From NCBI RefSeq assembly GCF_000389965.1, contig NC_021191.1, positions 2,295,501 through 2,359,500 of the forward strand: a DNA stretch of 64,000 nt, read 5' to 3'. The notes under the pieces are model-generated. The model worked only from the letters and a program-made list of their open reading frames with translations. It was not told the origin of the DNA and searched no databases. Below, piece after piece: positions 1 through 7,085 of this stretch (positions are counted from its first letter, which is position 1; each line of letters starts with the position of its first letter). A program made the translations under genes and the position numbers. This DNA is from Actinoplanes sp. N902-109 (GTDB lineage Bacteria > Actinomycetota > Actinomycetes > Mycobacteriales > Micromonosporaceae).

Positions 1-554
1 CGGAGGACAAGACCGAGGGCGACGGCAAGCAGACGGACTTCTCGACCCTGGTGCAGAAGGTCGTGGGCTCGAATGCGGACGTGCTGTTCTACGGCGGTTA
101 CTACACCAACGCCGGCATCATCCGGAAGCAGCTGACCGCGGCGGGCTGGAAGGGCACGCTGGTCGGTGGCGACGGCATGAAGGACCCGGGCCTGGCCAAG
201 GCGGCCGGCAACGCGGCTGCGGTCGGCACCGTGGTGACCTGCCCGTGCTCGCCGCCGGAGGAGTCGGGTGGCACCTTCGTCGCCGACTACAAGGCGAAGT
301 GGAACGTCGCTGCCGGTACCTACAGCGATGTGGCCTTCGACGCGGCGAACATCTACCTGCAGGGCATCGACGCCGGCAACACCACCGCGGAGAAGATGAA
401 CACCTACCTCTCCACGGTCAACTACAAGGGCATCTCGAACACGTTCAAGTGGACCGACAAGGGCGAGCTCGACCCCAGCCTGCTGAAGGTGTGGGCGTTC
501 AAGTTCGACGCGAGCGGCGACACGAAGGCGGACCAGGAGATCAAGACTTCCTGA
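1..554 (+). CDS. Branched-chain amino acid ABC transporter, substrate-binding protein (3' part)
   Basis: This is the C-terminal part (about 183 residues; the reading frame is open to the window edge, codons starting at base 3) of an extracellular type I periplasmic-binding-fold protein of the Leu/Ile/Val family. It would capture branched-chain amino acids or related substrates and hand them to the LivH/LivM membrane channel. Family-like stretches are ADVLFYGGYYTNAG (about residues 23-36 of the visible part) and the later TYSDVAFDAANIYLQ. The gene ends with TGA at 552-554 and is followed after 82 bp by livH, with an intercistronic hairpin at 583-611. The start and signal peptide lie outside the window. 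Substrate specificity cannot be read from this fragment. The assignment rests on fold-like motifs plus the immediately downstream complete livHMGF set. Confidence 0.9.
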   Translation, partial: EDKTEGDGKQTDFSTLVQKVVGSNADVLFYGGYYTNAGIIRKQLTAAGWKGTLVGGDGMKDPGLAKAAGNAAAVGTVVTCPCSPPEESGGTFVADYKAKWNVAAGTYSDVAFDAANIYLQGIDAGNTTAEKMNTYLSTVNYKGISNTFKWTDKGELDPSLLKVWAFKFDASGDTKADQEIKTS

Positions 555-582
555 CCCCATAGCGGTATCCCTTTGTGCAGGC

Positions 583-611
583 GGTGTGGCCGGATGATCT
601 CCGGCCACACC
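583..611 (+). terminator. Hairpin between the binding-protein gene and livH
   Basis: An 11-bp perfect inverted repeat (GGTGTGGCCGG / CCGGCCACACC, arms 583-593 and 601-611) with a 7-nt loop lies between the binding-protein stop and the livH ribosome-binding site. There is no T-run. In ABC operons such hairpins usually act as a partial terminator or 3' stabiliser that lets the binding protein be made in excess over the membrane subunits; that role is inferred here. Confidence 0.6.
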
Positions 612-636
612 GACCTCGTCGTTTCAGGAGCCCCTC

Positions 637-1587
637 GTGAATTTCTCCGGTCTGATCCATGACTTCGGACCGCTGACCATCACCGGGCTGACGCAGGGCG
701 CCATCATCGCGCTCTTCGCGCTCGGTTACACGCTGGTCTACGGTGTCCTTCGGCTTATCAACTTCGCCCACTCGGAAGTCTTTCTGCTGGGTACGTACGC
801 GTGCCTGATCGTGTGGGGTTTCTTCGGCCTGGACCAGAACTCGGCAACGCCGTCGATGTTCGCGGTCATTGGTTTTCTGTTGCTGGGACTGGTGGCGGCG
901 ATCGTCGCCTCGGGCGCGACGGCGCTGGTGGTGGAGCTGGTCGCGTACCGGCCGCTGCGCCGGCGTAACGCGCCGCCGCTGGCGTTCCTGATCACCGCGA
1001 TCGGTGCCTCGCTGGCGATCTCCGAGACCGTCGGTGTGGTGACCCAGCGCAACGTGAAGGGTGTCCCGCCGCTGATCCGGCAGACGGACGTCTTCGTGCT
1101 GGGCAACATGCACGTGACGAACCTGCAGATCCTGATCATCCTGGTGGCGCTCGCGTCGATGTTCGTGCTGGACCGCTTCATCAACCGGTCGCGGCTGGGC
1201 CGGGGTATCCGCGCGGTGGCGCAGAACCCGGACAGCGCGGCGCTGATGGGCGTCAACAAGAGCCGGGTCATCGCGCTGGTGTTCCTCATCGGTGGTCTGA
1301 TGGCCGGCATCGCGGCGGTCATGTACGACATGAAGATCGGCACGACCCGGTTCGACGCCGGCTTCCTGCTGGGCATCGAGGCGTTCACCGCGGCGGTGCT
1401 GGGTGGTATCGGCAACCTGCGGGGTGCACTGCTCGGCGGCATCATGCTGGGCGTGCTGCAGAACTGGGCGGCTGGCCTGTTCGGCACGGCGTGGCTGCAC
1501 GCGGCGTCGTTCATCCTGCTGGTGCTGATCCTGCTGTTCCGCCCGACGGGTCTGCTGGGCGAGTCGCTGGGGAAGGCACGGGCATGA
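637..1587 (+). CDS. livH: Branched-chain amino acid ABC transporter permease LivH
   Basis: A 316-residue polytopic inner-membrane permease, the usual length for LivH. The N-terminal half has the family signature GLTQGAIIALFALGYTLVYG followed by LINFAHSE, and the C-terminal part contains EAFTAAVLGGIGNLRGA, the LivH/LivM glycine-rich loop that contacts the ATPases. It forms the translocation path together with LivM. The GTG start is preceded by CAGGAG about 6 nt upstream. Its stop overlaps the livM start (ATGA at 1584-1587), so the two are translationally coupled. The exact substrate (Leu, Ile, Val, or an amide/urea-type ligand as in some actinobacterial homologues) is not determined by the sequence. 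Confidence 0.93.
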   Translation: MNFSGLIHDFGPLTITGLTQGAIIALFALGYTLVYGVLRLINFAHSEVFLLGTYACLIVWGFFGLDQNSATPSMFAVIGFLLLGLVAAIVASGATALVVELVAYRPLRRRNAPPLAFLITAIGASLAISETVGVVTQRNVKGVPPLIRQTDVFVLGNMHVTNLQILIILVALASMFVLDRFINRSRLGRGIRAVAQNPDSAALMGVNKSRVIALVFLIGGLMAGIAAVMYDMKIGTTRFDAGFLLGIEAFTAAVLGGIGNLRGALLGGIMLGVLQNWAAGLFGTAWLHAASFILLVLILLFRPTGLLGESLGKARA

Positions 1588-2732
1588 TCGACTTGGACAA
1601 AGAGGGCGCGCAGAGCGCGGAGGCTCCGGCGAAGCGCAGCTGGCGCAGCAACGGCGGGGTGCGGGGCTGGTTCGGCCGGCAGCCGTGGTACACCCGGGCG
1701 GTCATCGTCGCGGTGGTGGTCGTGCTGGCCTACCTGCTGCCGTACGCCGCCCAGGTGCCGGTGATCGGCCCGCAGATCGTGACCGAGGGCATCGACTGGC
1801 CGAGTGCGCTGTTCAACATGTCCTACTACGTTCTGCTGGCTCTTGGCCTGAACGTGGTGGTCGGTTTCTCCGGCCTGCTGGACCTGGGCTATGTCGGCTT
1901 CTTCGCGGTGGGCGCGTACACGGTGGCGCTGCTGACCTCGCCGGACAGCATCCTGCACACCGACTGGGCGTGGCTGGCGGCGGTGCCGATCGGCCTGGCC
2001 GTGACGATGCTGGCGGGCCTGATCCTGGGCTGGCCGACGCTGCGGCTGCGCGGTGACTACCTGGCGATCGTGACGCTGGGCTTCGCCGAGATCATCCGCA
2101 TCGCCGCGGTGAGCCTCCCGGAGCTGCGCGGTGACCAGGGCTTCACCGGCATCCCGCACCCGCCGGGCAACGGCTCGGACGGCAAGCCGATCTTCGGTGT
2201 CGCCGACGCCACGCCGTACTTCTGGCTCGGTCTGACGGTCATCATCCTGGTCATCCTGGGGGTCCGGAACCTGGACCGCAGCCGGGTGGGCCGCTCCTGG
2301 ATGGCGATCCGCGAGGACGAGGAAGCCGCCGAGATCATGGGCGTGCGCACGGTGAAGTACAAGCTGTGGGCGTTCGCGATCGGCGCGTTCATCGGTGGCC
2401 TGGGCGGTGTGCTGTTCGCCGGTGAGCAGGGCTTCATCAACTCCGGCACGTTCATCCTGCAGTTCTCGATCCTGGTGCTGGCCGGCGTGGTCATGGGTGG
2501 CTCGGGCAACATCGCCGGGGCGATCCTGGGTGGCGCGCTGATCTCGTACATCCCGGACCGGCTGCGCGGCATCTCGGACCCGATCTTCCACACCGACCTG
2601 TTCGGTTTCCGGTTCGCGATCTTCGGCGTGATCATCATCGTGATCATGGTGTTCCGGCCGCAGGGCCTGATCCCGAGCCGGCGTCGCGCGATGGAGCTGA
2701 AGGACCGTGAGAAGGAGGTGGCTCCGCAGTGA
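1584..2732 (+). CDS. livM: Branched-chain amino acid ABC transporter permease LivM
   Basis: Second membrane subunit, 382 residues from the ATG that overlaps the livH stop. It has a cytoplasmic N-terminal tail of about 40 residues, then roughly nine hydrophobic segments. The family motifs LGLNVVVGFSGLLDLGYVGF (about residues 90-110) and the loop AGVVMGGSGNIAGAILGGAL near the C-terminus are present. An upstream in-frame GTG/ATG exists but lies inside livH, so the ATGA overlap is the better start. The C-terminus is charged and cytoplasmic. The livG start overlaps its stop (GTGA at 2729-2732), continuing the coupled liv operon. Confidence 0.93.
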   Translation: MIDLDKEGAQSAEAPAKRSWRSNGGVRGWFGRQPWYTRAVIVAVVVVLAYLLPYAAQVPVIGPQIVTEGIDWPSALFNMSYYVLLALGLNVVVGFSGLLDLGYVGFFAVGAYTVALLTSPDSILHTDWAWLAAVPIGLAVTMLAGLILGWPTLRLRGDYLAIVTLGFAEIIRIAAVSLPELRGDQGFTGIPHPPGNGSDGKPIFGVADATPYFWLGLTVIILVILGVRNLDRSRVGRSWMAIREDEEAAEIMGVRTVKYKLWAFAIGAFIGGLGGVLFAGEQGFINSGTFILQFSILVLAGVVMGGSGNIAGAILGGALISYIPDRLRGISDPIFHTDLFGFRFAIFGVIIIVIMVFRPQGLIPSRRRAMELKDREKEVAPQ

Positions 2733-3607
2733 GTGAGCCTCATGTGGAGACCCCGCAGGAAGCGGACGACGCGAATGCGCACCGCGTCGACGAGGCCGCG
2801 GGCCCGGCGCCGAGGGATGCCGGCGACAGCAAGGGCGACGTGCTGCTGGAGGTCGATCACGTCACGTTGCGCTTCGGCGGTGTGGTCGCGCTCAACGACG
2901 TCAGCTTCAGCTTGCGCAAGGGCGAGATCTTCGGGCTGATCGGCCCGAACGGCGCCGGCAAGACGACCTGCTTCAACGCGATGACCGGGGTGTACCGCCC
3001 GACCAGCGGCGGCATCCGGTTCAACGGCGAGTCGATCGTCGGCAGGAAGAAGCACGAGATCACCCGCGGTGGCATCGCCCGTACGTTCCAGAACGTGCGG
3101 CTGTTCCCGGAGATGACCGCGCTGGAGAACGTCATGGTGGGCGCGGACGCGCACCACAAGACCAGCGTGGTCGGCGCGTTGTTCCGGTTGCCCCGGCACT
3201 GGCACGAGGAGAAGGCGGGCCGGGCGAAGGCGATCGAGCTGCTGCGGTTCGTCGGCATCGTGCATCGCGCCGGGGATGTCGCGCGCAACCTCTCGTACGG
3301 TGAACAGCGCCGTCTGGAGATCGCCCGGGCCCTGGCCACCAACCCGACGCTGTTGTGCCTGGACGAACCGGCGGCGGGCTTCAACCCGGCGGAGAAGGAG
3401 GATCTGCTCGCGCTGATCCGCCGGATCCGCGACACGGGGGTGACGGTCCTGCTCATCGAGCACGACATGCGCCTGGTCATGGGGGTCACGGACCGGATCG
3501 TGGTGCTGGAGTTCGGCAAGAAGATCGCTGAGGGTACGCCCGCCGAGGTGCGGGACAACCCGGCAGTGATCGCGGCGTACCTGGGGGTCCCGACCGATGC
3601 TGCTTGA
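2729..3607 (+). CDS. livG: Branched-chain amino acid ABC transporter ATP-binding protein LivG
   Basis: A 292-residue ABC ATPase that powers the LivHM channel. The Walker A motif GPNGAGKTT is at about residues 72-80, the signature LSYGEQRRLEIARAL around 188-202, and Walker B LLCLDEPAAGFNP just after. The LivG-type AAGFNP and the conserved H-loop IEHDM distinguish it from LivF. An N-terminal extension of about 35 acidic, low-complexity residues precedes the ABC domain, longer than in most LivG proteins (about 255 residues). GTG start overlapping the livM stop. It overlaps livF by 11 bp. Confidence 0.94.
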   Translation: MSEPHVETPQEADDANAHRVDEAAGPAPRDAGDSKGDVLLEVDHVTLRFGGVVALNDVSFSLRKGEIFGLIGPNGAGKTTCFNAMTGVYRPTSGGIRFNGESIVGRKKHEITRGGIARTFQNVRLFPEMTALENVMVGADAHHKTSVVGALFRLPRHWHEEKAGRAKAIELLRFVGIVHRAGDVARNLSYGEQRRLEIARALATNPTLLCLDEPAAGFNPAEKEDLLALIRRIRDTGVTVLLIEHDMRLVMGVTDRIVVLEFGKKIAEGTPAEVRDNPAVIAAYLGVPTDAA

Positions 3608-4307
3608 GATGCAGGACGTGACGCTGCTGTACGGGCGCATCCAGGCCCTGCACGGCATCAGCCTGACCGTCGAACAGGGCGAGATCGTCGCTCTGATCGG
3701 CGCGAACGGTGCGGGCAAGTCGACCACGATGCGGGCGATCTCGGGGCTGCGCCCGGTGGCCCAGGGCAAGATCGTGTTCGACGGCGAGGACATCACCAAG
3801 ATGCGCGCCGACGTACGGGTGGTGCGCGGGGTCTCGCAGTCGCCGGAGGGCCGGGGGATCTTCCCGGGCATGACGGTGCGCGAGAACCTGGAGATGGGCG
3901 CCTACACCCGGCGCAACCGGACCGAGATCAACGAGGACCTCGACCGGGCGTTCACCCTGTTCCCGCGGCTCAAGGAGCGCGAGAAGCAGGTCGGTGGCAC
4001 CATGTCCGGCGGTGAGCAGCAGATGCTCGCGGTGGGCCGGGCGCTGATGAGCCGGCCCAAGCTGCTGCTGCTCGACGAGCCGTCGATGGGGCTGGCGCCC
4101 ATGCTGATCCAGCAGATCTTCGACATCGTCGTGGAGATCAACCAGCAGGGCACCACGGTGTTGCTGGTGGAGCAGAATGCCCAGCAGGCGCTGTCCCGCG
4201 CCCACCGCGCGTACGTGCTGGAGACGGGCCGCATCGTGAAGTCCGGCACCGGTGCCGAGCTGCTGCACGACCCCTCGGTGAAGGACGCCTACCTCGGCGT
4301 TGCCTGA
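3597..4307 (+). CDS. livF: Branched-chain amino acid ABC transporter ATP-binding protein LivF
   Basis: A 236-residue ABC ATPase, the normal LivF length. Walker A is GANGAGKST (about residues 38-46), the signature is MSGGEQQMLAVGRAL, and Walker B is LLLLDEPSMGLAP, the SMGLAP variant being typical of LivF. The H-loop is LVEQNAQQAL. It pairs with LivG as the heterodimeric motor. It starts inside the end of livG and its stop is only 28 bp before the next binding-protein gene, so transcription probably continues into the second importer. Confidence 0.94.
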   Translation: MLLEMQDVTLLYGRIQALHGISLTVEQGEIVALIGANGAGKSTTMRAISGLRPVAQGKIVFDGEDITKMRADVRVVRGVSQSPEGRGIFPGMTVRENLEMGAYTRRNRTEINEDLDRAFTLFPRLKEREKQVGGTMSGGEQQMLAVGRALMSRPKLLLLDEPSMGLAPMLIQQIFDIVVEINQQGTTVLLVEQNAQQALSRAHRAYVLETGRIVKSGTGAELLHDPSVKDAYLGVA

Positions 4308-4335
4308 CCCACCCCCAGATTCTGAGGAGTTATTG

Positions 4336-5241
4336 ATGTTCCGCATCACATCGGGCCGCCGGGCGATCCTCGGCCTGGCCGTTGCGGCGGCGATGACCGT
4401 GTCGCTGGCTGCCTGCGGCGAGGAGTCGAGCGATGACACCGGCTCGAGCGCCCCGGCCCCGTCGGCCTCCGCCGACTCGGCGCTGGCCGACAAGGTCCCG
4501 GCCGACATCAAGGCGGCCGGCAAGCTCGTCATCGGTACGGACTCCACGTACGCGCCCAGCGAGTTCCTCGACACCGACGGCAAGACCGTCGTGGGCTTCG
4601 ACGTCGACCTGTTCAACGCCGTCGCGCAGAAGCTCGGCCTGACCACCGAGTGGCAGTCGGCGAAGTTCGACTCGATCATCCCGGCCGTGGCGTCGAAGAA
4701 GTACACCATCGGCGTCTCGTCGTTCACCGTCAACGCCGACCGGCTGAAGGAAGCGACCATGGTGTCGTACTTCTCCGCGGGCACCCAGTGGGCGACCAAG
4801 TCGGGCGGGACGATCAACCCGGACGACGCCTGCGGCAAGAAGATCGCGGTGCAGGTCGGCACGGTGCAGCTGGACGACATCACCGCCCGGTCCAAGAAGT
4901 GCACCGGCGGCGGCAAGCCGGCCATCACCATCGACCAGTACCAGTCGCAGGCCGACGCGACCAACGCGGTGGTCTCCGGCAAGGACGAGGCGATGCTGGC
5001 CGACTCGCCGGTGTGCGCGTACGCGGTGAAGCAGACCAACGGCCAGCTGGCCCTGGCCGGCGACATCTACGACTCGGCCCCGTACGGCTACGTGCTGCCC
5101 AAGGACCAGACCGACTTCGGTACGGCGATCCAGGGGGCGCTGCAGGCGCTGATCACCGACGGCACGTACAAGACGATCCTGACCAAGTGGGGCGTCGAGG
5201 CCGGCGGCATCACCGATCCGGCCGTCAACCCGACCGTCTGA
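4336..5241 (+). CDS. Polar amino acid ABC transporter, substrate-binding lipoprotein
   Basis: A 301-residue family 3 (GlnH/GluB-type) solute-binding protein. The N-terminus is a lipoprotein signal: MFRITSGRRA, a hydrophobic core, then the lipobox LAAC at about residues 22-25, followed by a Ser/Ala-rich tether. The mature domain opens with GKLVIGTDSTYAPSEF and the GFDVDLFNAVAQKLGL motif characteristic of family 3 binding proteins. The ATG at 4336 is chosen because GAGGAG lies 9 nt upstream at 4324-4329; the frame is open further upstream but that region belongs to the livF end. It is the first gene of a binding protein-permease-ATPase set. Glutamate or glutamine is the likely ligand by family, not by demonstrated residues. 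Confidence 0.9.
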   Translation: MFRITSGRRAILGLAVAAAMTVSLAACGEESSDDTGSSAPAPSASADSALADKVPADIKAAGKLVIGTDSTYAPSEFLDTDGKTVVGFDVDLFNAVAQKLGLTTEWQSAKFDSIIPAVASKKYTIGVSSFTVNADRLKEATMVSYFSAGTQWATKSGGTINPDDACGKKIAVQVGTVQLDDITARSKKCTGGGKPAITIDQYQSQADATNAVVSGKDEAMLADSPVCAYAVKQTNGQLALAGDIYDSAPYGYVLPKDQTDFGTAIQGALQALITDGTYKTILTKWGVEAGGITDPAVNPTV

Positions 5242-5254
5242 CGCATCCCCGCGG

Positions 5255-6259
5255 ATGACAACCGAGACTGAGACCGGACGGGCACGCCCCGAGGCCATCA
5301 AGGCCGTGCCCGTCCGGCACCCCGGGCGGTGGGTGGCGATCGCGGTTCTGGCCGTGCTCGCCGCCATGTTCCTGCACCTGCTGTTCACCAACGACCGGTT
5401 CAACTGGCATTTCATCTTCGTCAGCATCGGCGACGGCAAGCGTGGCGTGATGTTCACCGGCCCGGTGCTGGAGGGCCTGCGCGGCACGATCCTGCTGACC
5501 GTGCTGTCCATGGTGATCGGTGTCGCGCTGGGTGTGGTCATCGCCATCATGCGGCTGTCGCCCAACCCGGCGCTGTCCTGGGTGGCCTGGGTCTACACCT
5601 GGGTGTTCCGGGCGGTGCCGCGGCTGGTGCTGGCGATCCTCTTCGGCAACCTGGGCATCCTGTGGGACCGGATCGGCTTCGGTCTGCCGTTCGACCAGCA
5701 GATCGGCAACCTGTTCGGCATCCATGACCTGAACGCGCAGTTCTACAGCATCAAGGCCACCGACCTGCTGTCCGGCTTCACCGCCGGGGTGCTGGCCCTG
5801 GCGCTGTCCGAGGCGGCGTACATGGCCGAGATCGTCCGGGCCGGCATCCAGTCGGTGGACACCGGTCAGGCCGAGGCCGCGTCGGCGCTGGGCATGTCGC
5901 GCGGGCAGGTGCTGCGGCGCATCGTGCTGCCGCAGGCCATGCGGGTGATCGTGCCGCCGACCGGCAACGAGACCATCGCCATGGTGAAGGACACGTCGCT
6001 GGTGGCGTTCGTGCCGGTGACCTACGAGTTGTTCTTCCAGCTGCAGGCGATCAGCTCGCGCACGTTCATCGTTCTGCCGGTGCTGGTCGCGGCCTGCCTC
6101 TGGTATCTGATCATCTGCAGCGTGCTGATGGTCGTGCAGTTCTTCGTCGAGCGGCACTTCGGTCGTGGCTACGGCACCAGTGGGCGGGCCCGGCAGCGGC
6201 TGCGCGGCATGCAGGCCGAGCAGGGCGGCGCCGGAGCCGTGGAGGGAGCGCAGACATGA
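5255..6259 (+). CDS. Polar amino acid ABC transporter permease (His/Glu/Gln family)
   Basis: A 334-residue membrane permease of the HisM/GlnP/GluC family. It carries the EAA loop EAASALGMSRGQVLRRIVLP and the downstream NETIAMVKDTSLVAFV typical of this family. An extra hydrophobic segment near the N-terminus and a long loop with GILWDRIGFGLP make it longer than the average of about 220-280 residues, as is common in actinobacterial members that act as homodimers. It is 13 bp downstream of the binding-protein gene and overlaps the ATPase gene by ATGA (6256-6259). The C-terminal 30 residues are polar and Gly/Arg-rich. Confidence 0.92.
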   Translation: MTTETETGRARPEAIKAVPVRHPGRWVAIAVLAVLAAMFLHLLFTNDRFNWHFIFVSIGDGKRGVMFTGPVLEGLRGTILLTVLSMVIGVALGVVIAIMRLSPNPALSWVAWVYTWVFRAVPRLVLAILFGNLGILWDRIGFGLPFDQQIGNLFGIHDLNAQFYSIKATDLLSGFTAGVLALALSEAAYMAEIVRAGIQSVDTGQAEAASALGMSRGQVLRRIVLPQAMRVIVPPTGNETIAMVKDTSLVAFVPVTYELFFQLQAISSRTFIVLPVLVAACLWYLIICSVLMVVQFFVERHFGRGYGTSGRARQRLRGMQAEQGGAGAVEGAQT

Positions 6260-7020
6260 CCGGCGAGATGGTGCGGGTTGACAACGTACACAAATCCTTC
6301 GGGTCGCTCGAGGTCCTGAAGGGTGTTGATCTGCTGGTCCGGCCGGGCGAGGTGACCTGCGTGCTCGGGCCGTCCGGGTCGGGCAAGTCGACGCTGCTGC
6401 GCTGCGTCAACCACCTGGAGAAGATCAACGCCGGGCGGATCTTCGTCGACGGCGAGCTGATCGGCTACCGGGAGCGCAACGGCAAGCTGCACGAGCTGGG
6501 CGAGAAGGACGTCGCGGCGCAGCGGCGCGCCATCGGCATGGTGTTCCAGCGCTTCAACCTCTTCCCGCACATGACGGTGCTGCAGAACGTCATGGAGGCC
6601 CCGCTGCGGGTCAAGAAGGAAAACAAGTCCGAGGTACGGGACAGAGCCGGCGCTCTGCTCGAAAGAGTGGGTCTCGGGGCGAAGATGGACAGCTATCCCG
6701 GTCAGCTGTCCGGTGGTCAGCAGCAGCGCGTCGCCATCGCGCGGGCCCTGGCCATGCGGCCCAAGCTGATGCTGTTCGACGAGCCGACCAGCGCGCTGGA
6801 CCCGGAGCTCGTCGGCGAGGTGCTCGACGTCATGAAGGACCTCGCCCGCGACGGCATGACCATGATCGTGGTCACCCACGAGATCGGGTTCGCCCGCGAG
6901 GTCGGCGACTCGGTGATCTTCATGGACGGCGGTGTCGTGGTCGAACAGGGCCCGCCCGAGGACATCATCGCGAACCCGCAGCACACGCGAACCAAGGCAT
7001 TCCTCAGTAAGGTGCTATAA
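6256..7020 (+). CDS. Polar amino acid ABC transporter ATP-binding protein (GlnQ-like)
   Basis: A 254-residue ABC ATPase of the PAAT family, which energises the permease encoded just upstream. It has Walker A GPSGSGKST, Q-loop VFQRFNLFPHMTVLQNV, signature LSGGQQQRVAIARALAM, Walker B LMLFDEPTSALDPE and H-loop VVTHEIGF, all intact and in GlnQ/HisP form. ATG start coupled to the permease stop. It is the last gene of the transporter run. The TAA stop is 35 bp before the polA promoter element at 7055, and no T-rich terminator is visible between them. Confidence 0.93.
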   Translation: MTGEMVRVDNVHKSFGSLEVLKGVDLLVRPGEVTCVLGPSGSGKSTLLRCVNHLEKINAGRIFVDGELIGYRERNGKLHELGEKDVAAQRRAIGMVFQRFNLFPHMTVLQNVMEAPLRVKKENKSEVRDRAGALLERVGLGAKMDSYPGQLSGGQQQRVAIARALAMRPKLMLFDEPTSALDPELVGEVLDVMKDLARDGMTMIVVTHEIGFAREVGDSVIFMDGGVVVEQGPPEDIIANPQHTRTKAFLSKVL

Positions 7021-7054
7021 ACCGGGCAAATGGCGGGCGGGGCGGTCGGCCGGG

Positions 7055-7077
7055 TTGTCGTACCCCACGACTAGAGT
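7055..7077 (+). promoter_or_regulatory. Damage-type (RecA-NDp/PafBC-like) promoter of polA
   Basis: The sequence TTGTCGTAC (7055-7063), 8 bp, then TAGAGT (7072-7077) fits the mycobacterial RecA-independent damage promoter tTGTCRGTG-N8-TAnnnT in both core boxes and exact spacing. The polA GTG is 8 nt beyond the -10 box, so transcription would start at or next to the start codon (leaderless mRNA). The same arrangement precedes uvrB, uvrA and uvrC in this window. Damage inducibility is inferred from the motif. Confidence 0.75.
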
Positions 7078-7085
7078 TCTCCGAC

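Noticed and set aside
541..5565. Long minus-strand open frames opposite the liv and polar amino-acid transporter genes
   Set aside because: They are high-GC shadows: Arg/His/Asp-rich translations with no ribosome-binding sites or motifs, exactly antisense to clear genes.
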